64,000 bases of DNA from Parasponia andersonii. Lineage: Eukaryota; Streptophyta; Magnoliopsida; Rosales; Cannabaceae. The stretch is from assembly GCA_002914805.1 (NCBI GenBank), contig JXTB01000020.1, forward strand, positions 452,448 through 516,447, given 5' to 3'. Positions 13,901 to 24,711 of this stretch are shown here, piece by piece (position 1 is the stretch's first letter; each line of letters begins with the position of its first letter). Made by a program: the position numbers and the translations under genes. The notes under the pieces are model-generated. The model searched no databases. It was not told the origin of the DNA and saw only the letters and a list, made by a program, of their open reading frames with translations.

Positions 13901-14732
13901 TGAGGGGTATTAACTACTTATACCTAACCATCACTTAGGTTTAAAATATCTATGGTTCTTTTGAAATAAAAATGTCATATTGACCAAATACAAGGGTTTA
14001 CATAGTTTAAAGCCATACCAATTAAGTTTGGGATTTCAAAAGTCCTCAAAACCAAGTAACTCAATTTTAAACCCAACAAATTCTTAATAGACAAAAATTT
14101 TCAATTAAAGAGTCGCAAAACCAAATTTGATGAAATCAAACAACACAATACAGAATTTAAAGAAAAAAATCCAGGATGTCAAGCCAATTGCTCACTCAGA
14201 AAGAAAATATACCATCCACAAAGTATTATTAATGCATAAGGAGGATATGAAAATATACTACGAAATACTCAAAGTGGGTGCACACAAAAACATTCCCTAA
14301 GCAAGTAAAATCAAAATCCCACAAGCATATAGTGTCAAGTCACGATAATTAAGATGCAAGGTACCAAATTGCAATCTTAGAATTTATGAGGCTCATATAG
14401 CATATTACCTTAATCGACATAGGAGTACCAAAATGAATGTCTATTTGAATCGCGAAATTTTGACAAGAGTGGAATTCACTAGTCTCATGTCAATCTCAAC
14501 ACTTCCTAAATTAGAGTCTATAGGATATAACTATCTCAAGGATACTATAGTTTGACTCTAGGGAAATAAACGAAGGATTTAGAATAAATTGAAGTAAAGA
14601 CAACGTATTCAGTCAATTCGTAAAGTGATGTATGAGGTATTCGTCAAACACTTTTTCCAAAACCCTTTTAAACACCAAATATTATATGCAAGATCCTATA
14701 CGAATTTGAAGTCTGAAGATCTGATGTCATTT
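10948..14732 (-). other. Non-coding internal region of element C
   Basis: No gene is visible. The short open frames at 11768-11956 and 13078-13293 are not conserved as proteins between copies. The stretch matches the internal region of element B in reverse order. It carries two near-perfect palindromes of the AAAGACTT...AAGTCTTT type (11540-11558 and 11678-11698). Confidence 0.55.
14718..14729 (-). other. Degenerate primer binding site of element C
   Basis: On the minus strand it reads TGACATCAGATC, a decayed TGGTATCAGAGC. It is placed by collinearity with elements A and B, next to the LTR end at 14733. Confidence 0.5.
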
Positions 14733-14942
14733 TATCACGACTGAAAATCCAAACTCGTGTCTTTTAGTAATTTTAAGTGAAAATATAAATAAATATCGAG
14801 TTTACAAATTTTAGGAGAAATTAAGTACTTAGAATTTTCATTTTAGACCTCCAAATGTTATAAATTCTATAATAAAAAATAATTCTTCTCATTACATCAA
14901 ATTACTAAAAGAAAGTATTCACAAATGTTTTTAGTCAAATGT
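14733..14942 (-). repeat. Truncated 5' LTR of element C
   Basis: About 210 bp matching the LTR ends at 2763-2970 and 7022-7200. Homology stops at about 14942, where unrelated repeat sequence starts. Confidence 0.6.
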
Positions 14943-15424
14943 CATCACAATAGGTTATTTTTTTTAAAAAAAAATTATCGTTAATTTCATAATTTATTTT
15001 GACATTTTTAAAAACATATAAAGACTATTGCAACGACATATTAGGACTAGATTTTTTTTTGGATGAAATTTGTCCGCGACAATAGCACATGATATTGAGT
15101 GTTCAATTTTTCTTCACCTATTGCGACGACATTTTTGATTTATTGTGACGGCGTTTGTCGTTGCAATAGGTCCAGACTTTTTTTTTTTTAAAATGAAATT
15201 TGCCTAGGAGAATAGTGCGCAATATTGAGTATTCAATTTTTTCACCAATAACAACAACTTTCTTATTTATTGCGACTGCTAATGTCATTACAATAGTTAA
15301 AATAATAAATTATTGGCAAGAGCTTATTGTACCAAAAATTCTAGACGCCTATTGTGACGATAGCTCATAATCATCGAAACAGAATCCTTCACCATTGTCG
15401 CAATAAATGTCTTTTGTTGTAGTG
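14943..15424. mobile_element. CACTA-type terminal fragment
   Basis: The right end reads TTTTGTTGTAGTG. Its reverse complement CACTACAACAAAA is the typical CACTA-family terminus. Inside are repeated, partly inverted copies of a short motif around ATTGCGACGAC / GTCGCAATA (15020-15410), as expected of subterminal repeats. The left terminus is not clear; it should lie near 14943, where element C stops. No coding sequence is present. Confidence 0.5.
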
Positions 15425-15775
15425 CAACCATAAAACTCTAGACAACAAAAATGATAGTTTTGAGGTAATTTACTGTCTTTTCTTTTAGTTGCTTATAAGA
15501 TGTTAATGAATGGAGTATAATAGATATAACTTGTTTTATTTAGTCAAATTACATATCACATAAAATTAATTTACATTGTTTTTTTTTCTCAATCGTACAT
15601 GATACCAATAAGCTGTTTTATTCTAAAGACTTGGTTAATTTAACAGCTTCTATATGTCGACAAAAACTAGAAATAGTTTATAGGGATTTTTTTAATATTA
15701 GTTTATAGGGATTTTGGTCTCAAATATTTATTAAATTTTTAAGCACAGTGCAATTTTGATATTTCTTTGACATAA
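15425..15775. other. Unassigned spacer
   Basis: AT-rich, with no feature recognised. It contains a short direct repeat of TTTATAGGGATTTT (15678-15717). Confidence 0.4.
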
Positions 15776-16780
15776 ACTAGGATACCATTGACATCGATAT
15801 AGATAATAAAGTTCTTGAGCCTACCGTGGGAATGATGTTTGACTCAATCAATAAGTTACTACGTTACTATAAAATGTACGGAAATCAAATGGGATTTAAA
15901 GTTAGTATAAGAAGCTCAAACAAGGGAGATTATGGAGAGCTAAAAGATATTTCAGTAGCATGCACGTTGTGACATTTGACACAACTTATTTAACGAATAA
16001 ACATGATATGCCATTTGCTATATTTATAGGGGTCAATCATCATAATAATCCACATTGTTAGGATGCACATTACTATCAAATGAGGATACTGAGACATTTG
16101 TTTGATTTTTTAAGTCTTAGCTTGCATGTATGTCCAATTGTGCAATTGTGCTCCATATGCAATAATCACAGATCAAGATAAGGCAATGCAGAAAGTAATT
16201 GAGATGACTTTTGTGGATGCACGACATCGATGGTGCTTGTGGCTTATCTTAAGATGACTTTTTCTTCCGAATGTAGGTCGACACACAAAGTCTAACTTAT
16301 ATTAACATATCTATTTTATGTAAAGAAATAAAGGAAATATGTTTACAGTTTGTTGTGGGTACAGACGTTTTAATGGAAGAGAGACGAAATAGCGCATTTC
16401 TTTCATCGTCTACATCAGTCAAGAAAAATATAAAATTAATTATAACTACCAACTATTTGAATTTGAAGAATATTGTGCAAACATTTCAGATAAGTACATT
16501 TTATAGCAATGGAGGAAGGATAAGAGCAGGTGCCACAAAAAGATAAAAATAAGCTACAATAATTGGAGTGAGAAGCCCAAAATATGTTGTTTCATAAAAT
16601 GTGCAATTTGTTTTATGAAAATGCAGATTTGGCAATAGATAATGAGAACAAATGCAATTTTGTGATGGAGATTATACATGATCTCAAGAAATTAAGCCAA
16701 CTGAGAAAACTAGGTGCTAAATATTATGAATTGAGTATTTTGTACAATTTACAAATAAATAACATAAAAAAATAAATTAT
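15776..16780 (+). pseudogene. FAR1/FRS-type (MULE-derived) pseudogene
   Basis: Pieces of a FAR1-RELATED SEQUENCE protein lie in order, in shifting frames. The FAR1 DNA-binding part (15780-15940) includes EPTVGMMFDSINKL and GFKVSIRSSNKG. A MULE transposase core (15954-16260) includes VVTFDTTYLTNKHDMPFA, then ITDQDKAM and ARHRWCLW. A SWIM-like part (16380-16480) includes NYQLFEFEEYC, and a C-terminal helical stretch ends near 16780. The normal spacer of over 100 residues between the first two domains is missing. Several stops and frameshifts break the frame. In the family such proteins are nuclear light-signalling regulators derived from Mutator transposases. This copy cannot make one. It may be a decayed gene or a transposon-borne copy. 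Confidence 0.65.
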
Positions 16781-16944
16781 TAAACAAATAACATAAAAAA
16801 CACATTTTTACCCACTAATTTTGGTCTTGAACTAATGTATTAAGTCCGTTTACACCATATACTAGTAAACAAACTACCATTTTTACTGTTATTTATGGAG
16901 AGAAGGAATACAAAATATATAAAAATGGTTCTAGGATAGTCTGA

Positions 16945-17154
16945 TTGAGTGTTTGTTGGATGTTTTGGACTCTTTATTTGTTGATTTATGTGTTAACCCT
17001 AGCAGGAAAATACAATAGTGAGTTACATAGTCTTAGCATAAACCTTACTGATCTTTTTACCAAATCTTTAGCAATTGTATTTGAGGATCACCTAGAACGA
17101 ATGAGGTTACGTGATATATTACATCTGCTTAGGACAAACGAAATAACTTATTAA
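16945..17154 (+). pseudogene. Possible copia RNase H C-terminal remnant
   Basis: A 69-residue frame includes NLTDLFTKSLA and then a H/L-rich tail. This resembles the NxADxFTKxL motif near the end of copia polyproteins. There is no upstream RT or integrase, so only a scrap remains. The match rests on one motif. Confidence 0.35.
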
Positions 17155-17180
17155 GAAGAAGCAAAATAAAATATAAGAAT

Positions 17181-17492
17181 TTAAAGAGTCCTTTCAGATT
17201 GGCCATCTGTCTCAGAAAGGTGAGCTGTATTGATATCTAAGTGCATACCAAATGCTTTCTGCAAGGCTCTCCAAAACTTAAAAGTAAACCTTGAGTCACT
17301 GTCAGAAACTAAGCTAGAAGACATACCATGCAAGGGTATTATAGTCTCCATATATAGTTTACTGAGTTTCGTAAGTGAGTAGTCAATCTTGATTGATATA
17401 AAGTGAGTACTTTCCATCAACTGATCGACTATAACCCACACTGCATCATTCTTCATTAAGGTCTTAGGCAAACTGATCATGAAGTCCATCAT
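17181..17492 (-). pseudogene. Gypsy integrase core fragment
   Basis: A 103-residue frame covers the rve-type core. MMDFMISLP, then WVIVDQLMESTHF (first catalytic Asp), LVSDSDSRFT (second Asp) and TDGQSERT (Glu) are all readable. Family members usually have a HPQTDGQ motif; here it is HLSETDGQ. The reading frame ends at the left border of the element, so the C-terminal domain is absent. The integrase would insert element cDNA, but the surrounding pol is broken. Confidence 0.75.
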
Positions 17493-18267
17493 GATCTTGT
17501 CCTACTTCCATTCCAAAATAGGTAACAATTATAGTAGTAACCCAACTGGTTTCTGGTGCTCAGCTTTGACTTGATGACAAGTCAAAACCTTGGCTACAAA
17601 AATAGCCACATCTTTCTTCATGCCTTTCCACTATTACTGTTTCTTCAAGTCTTAGTACATCTTAGTACTACCAAGATGTACTACGAACTTTCATTCAAGA
17701 GCTTCAATTAGAGTAGTTTCTCGAAAATTAGGGTCATTAGCTATACTTAATTTCTCATTGAAAAGCAAGAACCCTTCTCTATTGGTACTCTACCATCTAA
17801 CAGTTCACCATTCTGAAGTTGGTTCTAGATTATTCTCAACTCTTGATCTTGCCATTGACTCTACTGGACAGTCTGAAGAAGTGATAGTGAAATTACAGTA
17901 TTGTTGAGCTAGGCAACTCCTTCATTATTTAAGTTCTACAAGTTATTGTCACTAATCACAACTGAGTTCTTCCAATCCTTGAACACCAGTGCAGCTAGTA
18001 CATCACAAGTTCTTCTACTTAGTGCATCAGTTATCACGTTGGCCTTGCTAGGATAATACTATAGGTCTAAGTCATAATCCTCCATGTACTCAACTCGTCT
18101 TCGCTGTCTCAAATTCAAATTCTTCTGAGTGAAGAGATATTTTAAACTTTCATGATCGAAGAATATGTTGAACTTTACACCATACAAGTAATTTCTTCAA
18201 ATCTTCTGTACAAAGATTACTGCTATGAGCTATAAGTCATTGGTGGGATAGTTTCTCTCATATAGCT
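17493..18267 (-). pseudogene. Gypsy RNase H end and integrase zinc-binding region, decayed
   Basis: This joins the RNase H and integrase-core pieces in the expected order. A CQVKAEHQKP-like stretch near 17560-17580, typical of the segment just before the integrase core in plant gypsy elements, is visible, but stops occur in every frame. Confidence 0.5.
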
Positions 18268-18480
18268 TCAACTGAAAGCCACAAGTCGACCATTTTGCAT
18301 CAAGATACATCCCAAACCCTTCTTTGAAATGTTGATATACACCACATAAGGCTCTTTACTATTAGGTATAATAAGAATAGGTATGGTCGTTAAACTATGC
18401 TTCAACCTCCCATAAGTATCTTCACTTTTATTATCCAAAACTAACCTAACAATCCTTCTGGCTAACTTAGTCAAAGGCAA
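18268..18480 (-). pseudogene. Gypsy RNase H N-terminal fragment
   Basis: The 70-residue frame reads PLTKLARR...LKHSLTTIPIL, then YVVYINISKKGLGCILMQNG, the start of the RT-linked RNase H. The first catalytic Asp of the usual YSDAS motif is replaced (YINIS), so this copy would be inactive. Confidence 0.7.
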
Positions 18481-19333
18481 AGTGATTCTCGAAAAATCTT
18501 ACATAAAATGATGGTAATAGTTTGCCAAATCGAGGAAATTCCATACTTCTGTGACATTTTTCAGCCTTTCCCACTCTAGAATACTTTTTATCTAAGTAGG
18601 ATCGACTGAAATACCTCTGTAAAAAATCAAATGCCCCAAGAATTTCACTTCTGATATTCAAAAATCACACTTCGATTTCTTAGCATACAATTGTTGATCT
18701 CTCAAGGTCTCAAGTACTATCGCTAACTATTCGACATACTCTTCTTGAGTATTAGAATATATTAGAATGTCGTTGGTGAATACAACCACAAAACGATTTA
18801 AATATGGTCTAAAAATCCAATTCATGAGATCATAAAAGCTGTAAGAGTATTTGCCAAACCAAATAGTATCTGTAGAATCTTAAAATAACCATAACAAGTT
18901 CTGAATGTTGTCTTGGATAAATCATCCTCCCTTATCTTCAGGTGATAATAATTGGATCTCATATCTATCTTGGAGAAGAATCTTGAGCAATTGAGTTGAT
19001 TAAATAACTCATTTATCATTGGCAAAGGATACTTATTCTTCATTATTAGCTGATTCAACTACCTGTAGTTCACGCAAAGTCTTAACAAACCATCAGCTTT
19101 TCTTCCAAACAAAACATGAGCACCTAAGGAGGAGTACTACTCTAGATGAAGCCTTTGGAAATCAAATCATCCAACTGTTTTTTCAATTCTTCCATCTCTG
19201 CAGGATCCATGCGATAGGCTAGAATAGAAATTGGTTGAGTCCCCAGAACTAGTTCAATATAGAACTCAATCTTCTTATTTGGTGGTAACCTCGGTAAGTC
19301 TTTAGGAAACACCTCCGAATACTCACTCACCAC
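18481..19333 (-). pseudogene. Gypsy reverse transcriptase, catalytically dead
   Basis: Pieces in order on the minus strand: a pre-RT linker (19333-19142, with EVFPKDLPRLPP and AEMEELKKQLDDL), fingers and palm (19058-18822, with KNKYPLPMINELFNQL, FSKIDMRSNYYHLKIRE and FRTCYGYF), then the active-site block near 18775 reading [13 protein letters not shown]. Plant gypsy elements have FIDD or YVDD at that site; here the first Asp is Asn. Together with stops and frameshifts, this shows the enzyme is non-functional. Confidence 0.75.
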
Positions 19334-19348
19334 TAGAATTCATAGGTC

Positions 19349-19860
19349 TTAATCATTCGATTTTACCTTGCCATCAATGGCAAATAAGTTTCCATAACAC
19401 TCCAGTCTCTTCCTTTCACCCATGTATGCTTTCAGAATAAGACTTGGCTTCAACAGATTCATTCCCGCTTGATAGATAATAGCATGTCCATTGCATAGAA
19501 AAATAGTCACATGCTTTGTATAATATTCCATAACAACTTGATACTTAAATAATCAATCCATACCGAGTATCACGCCATATTGTCCTATTGATTACACAAT
19601 CAAATCAGTAAGCAACTTTCTATGACCAGTAATAACACGAGAAGATTTACACATACTAGACATATTGGCAACTCCACTCATAGATATGCTCAACGTTAAT
19701 ACATAATCCGAATCAAAAAGTTCTAACTCTAATAGTTGAGCAAACAAAAAGGATATGAATGAATAGGATGCACAAGTATCAACTACAACATGTGCTCAGG
19801 AGTGTATAATAAGGATTATTCCAATAATAACACCTCGACCGGTGCGATCCTGAGTATCAT
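19349..19860 (-). pseudogene. Gypsy aspartic protease region, decayed
   Basis: Downstream of gag and upstream of RT on the minus strand. VVVDTCASYSFIS near 19790 corresponds to the DTGAS active site with Gly changed to Cys. The later part (19531-19349) includes a GMD-like and VTIFLCNGH stretch seen in the PR-RT linker. The frame is interrupted. Confidence 0.6.
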
Positions 19861-21150
19861 CAACTCCAGTAAAACCATAGGCTTGGCTAGTCACCTTGCC
19901 TTTCCCTTTGTTGCCTCTCCCCTGATTAGGACAACTATTATTGGATCCTAGACCACTACTACTATATTCATAACCACCTTGACTCCCTTAAGCCTGAGGA
20001 GTCTAAAATTTGTTAGTGTAACCTTGGGGGTGGTATATATGTTAATAAGGCTAGGGGGAACTGAAAGCTTGCAGAACACTCTGTGACTATTGTAGCCTTG
20101 CCTAAGTGTTCTTGTAAGATAGAGAACCTGACTGACTTCTCTGTAATCCTCCCTAAGAAAGAGGAGATTTCTATAGATGATTGGGATACTCTCTCTTTCT
20201 ATGGCACAATTGGTCACGAGAAAAACACCATAAATAAGGACTATCTCTGTACCTTTTGATGAACCACTACAATTTGAGCTTCCATTGTTCGGTGTACCTT
20301 GGGTTGGCCATTGCCCTTGATTCCTTTTAGAGACATTCTTGTCATTACCTCTACACTAGTTTCTCATAGAATCTAATTTCTTTTCGATGGCTTCTACCCC
20401 CTGGGCAGCTACTATAATCTAAGGAAAAATACGGAGGTTTGTGTGCCAATTCTCTTTAAAATGTTCTCATTCAAATGACTCATGAACTTAGCTACCCAGT
20501 ATTTCTCATTCATTTTTGATTCTAGGGCAACACTTTCTAACTCTGTGAACTCCATCATTTACTCGTTCACTGTTCTATTAGCTTGAATTAATGTTTCAAA
20601 TCAGTTCACAATTTCATCATATTGGTCCTTATTGGCATACTGGCCTTGAAAAGCCGTTCAAAGTCCTCCTAGGTTAGACTTATCATGTTCTACATCAGTT
20701 CTACTATCTCCTACCAGTTAATGGCACTCTCTATCAGGCGAGTGATAGCAAAGACCGTTCAATACACCACTAGAGTACCAAAGGCCTAAAAGTATCTCTC
20801 CATCTCACACAACTAAGTAATTATTGTGAGAAGCTCTGGTTTTCTATAATACTACCCCGACTAGAGATGAATGAACTACTAAAGAAAATTAGACTAATCC
20901 AGTAGACGTTCCCTCAAAGCTGGAGGCCAGTAGTCTGGACTGCTTATCAGGAAAAATGCTTGCCACATTGTCTCAATCAAAGGAGTGAAATCCAGACGAC
21001 AGAAGGTAGGTTTGGCACCTAGCTAGTGCCTCAAAACTCTTCTTTGAGGTATCCTTGTTATAAATAATATGCCAAGCTGTTAGTGAGATAATGATACATG
21101 CTTGTTATAGAAACAACTTCAGTCTAGTTTAATAGTGATACGTCCAAGCT
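19861..21150 (-). pseudogene. Gypsy gag region, decayed
   Basis: It lies between the primer site and the protease, where gag belongs. A zinc-knuckle-like remnant is possible near 20205-20240, followed by a REYREVSQV-like basic stretch (20217-19948 frame). The capsid part (20500-21000) is too broken for motifs to be called. Assignment is mostly by position. Confidence 0.5.
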
Positions 21151-21161
21151 ATTGAACTCAA

Positions 21162-21173
21162 GCTCTGATACCA
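21162..21173 (-). other. Primer binding site of element D
   Basis: On the minus strand it reads TGGTATCAGAGC, a perfect match to the plant initiator-Met tRNA site, seven bases after the LTR end. Confidence 0.85.
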
Positions 21174-21180
21174 TAATTTC

Positions 21181-23378
21181 TGTCACAACCCAAAACCTTA
21201 GCTAGTGCCAGAAGAGGAATTTCACTAAGATGAGAAATTCTTTGATTTATTTTAAAAAGGCATTAAAAGTTTTCATTTAGTAAAACAGTCCATTTAAATA
21301 TAATATTTGGAATTTCATCTAGTGAACCTCTCTCACAGTTTGTATGTATCATTTAATAAAAATTGAATAATAACCAGAAAATATAAATTAAATTTAAATC
21401 CAAGCATTATCATCATCCACAATAAGTATCAAATACCAAAATGGTATATTTAAGTTCATAGACATAATAGAAAGTAATAGTCTTGGTTTAATGCTAAATT
21501 AAAATCCAAACAATCAATATTAAGCTTTTAGCATTACCAAGATAACGGACTATGATCAAAGATAGCCTCTTAATGCTCTTGATCACCTAAGTTGTACTGA
21601 ACAACACCTGAGGAAGAAAGATAGAGGGTGAGCATAATATGCCCAGTCAGAAAGTAGTTCCCTCGTTTGAAAATATTTTAATAATGGAAAATTCTTGCAT
21701 GGTTAGTTTAATCCAAAATATACATATATAAAAACCGATAATTCATATGTATATATAAAACAGTATAATCAAAACCATTAAATTCATAAGCACATGACAC
21801 AAATCAACCTATACCCATGAGCTCATATCCTCTTATCAATTGGAACCCAAGATGATGGTACTAAGTGTACCGAACAGCCTGTCTGACATCTAAGCTCATA
21901 CCAAGAGGGAATACCCATGTATCGCCTACAAAATCTGGAGGGTAATTGTATTACCCTCGCCTGCCAAAGGGGGAGTTAATTAGAGTAAACCAACCTGTAT
22001 AAGTTTACGAACTCTACACTGAGAGTAGGGTATACAACTCCACACTGTAGACCCACAATGCTAATACAGTACTCATGTATGATCCTATAATATGTGCAAT
22101 ATGGAGCTAAAGTGTAAAAACAGTCGTGCTCTAATTTTTTAATAAAATAGGTACATTCAGTTTTATAGAAAAACGGGCAACACAAGGGCCCTATCTTTAA
22201 TATACCTAAAATTAACTTGCACTTAAAAAAGTCCCAAAGAAATGTAATATATATCATACAATCTAGTTCTATTATAATATCTAAAACAATTCTAAAATCA
22301 TATTTCTCATCATATATAGCATAAAGTAAGTTTTATTTAAAAGATATAAAATGAAGGTAACTGAATTTCTACCTTATTAGAATAGCAATACCATCTGAAT
22401 TTCTACCTTATTAGAATAGCAATACCATGCTATTGGAGCTGTAAGATGTCATTGGACGATCGTTCAGAGGGTCGGTAACCAATTCTAAGCCCTCGATCGC
22501 ATTATTGTGAAAAATTAACTTCTCAATGCAGCTTCAAATCAACAAACATACCTATTCACTGAATTTCTAGTACCCAAAATAGCTAGGGTAGATATATAAT
22601 TCATCTAATTCGGGTCCGGGCTGAATCTGAACTAGTAGCATGTAAACTGAGGCAAATCTTAGTTGTCCGATATCATTTTTTGTGCCTGTTACCTAATATA
22701 GTCAATATTTTTATATATATCAAACTTCTTCATTTTACAAGAACATTCCAAAAATGACATAAAAATGCAAGCCATTGGTCTGATCAAAAAGTCGAATCCA
22801 AGCTTAAACTACTCAAAAATAGCAACTTTCAAATCAAGCAAAATAGGATTGTGAGACAGATACCAGGTTAGAGACCGTGACGAGTGGGTTCAAATGCTAC
22901 TAGTTTCATGACCTCTCGTCGCTGGAGAACGATAGAAGTCGTGGCTGTTCTATGTGACTTATCGATAATTTAGGTAGTGGACAGTGACATCACTCCAGAA
23001 GTAGCCTCGTCTCGGTGATGCATTTCTGCGGCCATTGGTGGCGAGCTTTGACACTGGCCAAAGATGGCTGGGCAAGTAGCAGCAGTGGGTTAGCCTTCTC
23101 ATCAGGACGAAGAGGGAGAAGGAGCCGAGGGAAGAGAGAGAGATAGATGGGAATAGGGAATGAGGGTGCGCCATATGGCCCTACAGTAAGTAACTATGCA
23201 AGTTTTTTGGAAAATTGCAAGTTAATCCCCCATTTTTCAAAACTCTTTCATTTAATTCACTCTAGAAATTGTACTTTAGTCCCGATTTCTCAAAACTCTT
23301 ACAATTTAGTTCCTCCTTAATTTATTCTAAATATTTGCAAAATGACCACTTTGCCCCTTAAAAATTAGGGATATTGTA
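21181..23378 (-). repeat. 5' LTR of element D
   Basis: About 2198 bp. The minus strand begins TACAATATCCC (probably a mutated TGTAATATCCC) and ends TTGTGACA. It shares with LTRs A, B and C the opening, a C/T-rich leader near 23070-23170, a CCCTCGATCGC block near 22491 and the closing segment. A perfect 34-bp tandem duplication occupies 22361-22428. Confidence 0.75.
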
Positions 23379-23720
23379 GAAGCATACCGGAAGACATTGA
23401 ATGATTACGAGTTCATTTACAACTTTCTTGCCGGATTAGAAGAAATTTTTTATCCCGTTCATGGAGAGATTTCGCACAAAGAAGTACAACGTACCGCTTT
23501 GCATAGAGATACAAATAACTCAGATGCTTCAATGTGATGGCTCAAAATTGACTAAATAAGAAATAGCCGCCTCAAGATCAGCGAGATTAAATAAGATCTG
23601 ACAAGTCCACCTACAAATGTACTTATTGCAATCAAACTAATCATTCCAAAAGCCATTATTTTGAACTTTGTTGGGTATCTAGAATGGTGGGACTGTAATC
23701 GTGATCAACGAAGGAGAAAT
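23379..23720 (+). pseudogene. Copia gag remnant
   Basis: A broken frame reads LNDYEFIYNFLAGLEE...VHGEIS, matching the UBN2/retrotransposon gag region of copia polyproteins. It then reads CTYCNQTNHSKSHYFEL, a zinc-knuckle-like CxxCx4Hx4C motif whose last Cys is lost. Stops interrupt it and no pol follows. It is abutted on the left by the LTR of element D, which probably disrupted it. Confidence 0.6.
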
Positions 23721-24007
23721 TCTAAAGCAATATATACTGCCACAATCATTAAAACAAAGACAAAAGATGATGAAGCTGAAAGGGTCTCAACATGAGTAGT
23801 AGGTGCATAACATTTTTGATGCATTAGATAATGTATTAAATGTGTTGTCGAAGACCACAGTTCAAATTAGTCCATCTGTAGTGAAGCTCATATGAACTTG
23901 AGCCTGACATATAAAGCTTCTTAAAATTGATATGTTGTGAAGCTCATGTGAATTTGAGCCTGGAATATGAATTATATCCTCTAATTTGAACTATTGAAAT
24001 TGTTAAA

Positions 24008-24711
24008 TTGATGTGGACTAACTTGAGGGAGAGTATCAGAATTCCTGGTGATTATTTTCATATATTTAGAAGATTTAGTTTGATGCTTGGAGAGTTCTCT
24101 CTTGCTTCTCTTTGTTGCTTATGTTGCTGCCACATGGAGTCTAGAGACCACCTTTTCCTACATTGCTCATTTGTTTTAATGTTTTGGGTATTTTGGTAAA
24201 GGAATTATCCATACAAAGTTTGAATTATTGATGTGTTACAATTATCCTAGTCCTCCAACTCGATCTCTTGGCTTTGAATCTGTTTTTGAGACTATGGGGA
24301 GTTCGTTTTGTTCAGAATTTAACTTTATTTGAAAACATCTCCCATTCTTTTCACTTTGCTTTTGCACAATGTGTTCAACATAGAGGTATTTTCGATTCAA
24401 ATTCAATTTATTTTCCCATTGTCAGACGTATGTGTCTTGTGGGCATCACGAGGAAGTTCCCTTCCTTCATGAAGCTAGACAAATTAAGGTTGTAGAAAGG
24501 ATTGGATTGAATCAAATTTTACCTATGTCGTCTAGTTAGCAATTAATAGCTAGATCCATTGTGCCTTAGGGGAAGCTTCATATATGTGTTTGGCATCTTT
24601 TCCTTTACCTCATGTCTAACATGGATATTAAGATTTCATATATTTGTATATAGGGAAATTGTGTGGCTAATAAGTTAGCTACTTATGGTATTTGGGCTGC
24701 ATGAATTCACT
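24008..24711 (+). pseudogene. LINE-type RT zinc-finger and RNase H remnant
   Basis: The first frame (24008-24199) contains CCLCCCHMESRDHLFLHCSF, the zf-RVT pattern at the C-terminus of plant LINE reverse transcriptases. Near 24640-24700 a stretch reads YRGNCVANKLATYG, the conserved end of the RNase H domain in such elements. Intervening frames are disrupted and the RT core is absent. Confidence 0.6.

Larger units (their letters stand above)
7022..14942 (-). mobile_element. Non-coding LTR retrotransposon C (LARD-like), nested and truncated
   Basis: On the minus strand this has a truncated 5' LTR (14942-14733), a degenerate primer site (14729-14718), a non-coding internal region, a polypurine tract (9172-9159) and a 3' LTR (9158-7022). 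The internal region is split by a copia-type solo LTR at about 9297-10942. Removing that insert leaves roughly 3.9 kb, close to the 3.5 kb of element B. The segments at 11440-11720 and 9160-9296 match the 3' internal part of B (39480-39982). No gag or pol frames are visible. The 5' LTR stops where a CACTA-type fragment begins and does not resume after it. Confidence 0.68.
17181..23378 (-). mobile_element. Broken Ty3/gypsy retrotransposon D
   Basis: On the minus strand the order is 5' LTR (23378-21181), perfect primer site (21173-21162), gag region, protease, reverse transcriptase, RNase H and integrase, which ends abruptly at about 17181. The C-terminal integrase part, polypurine tract and 3' LTR are missing. 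The order PR-RT-RH-IN defines the Ty3/gypsy superfamily. All frames are interrupted. The 5' flank is a copia gag scrap, so D probably inserted into an older element. Its LTR resembles those of the non-coding elements A, B and C. Confidence 0.8.
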
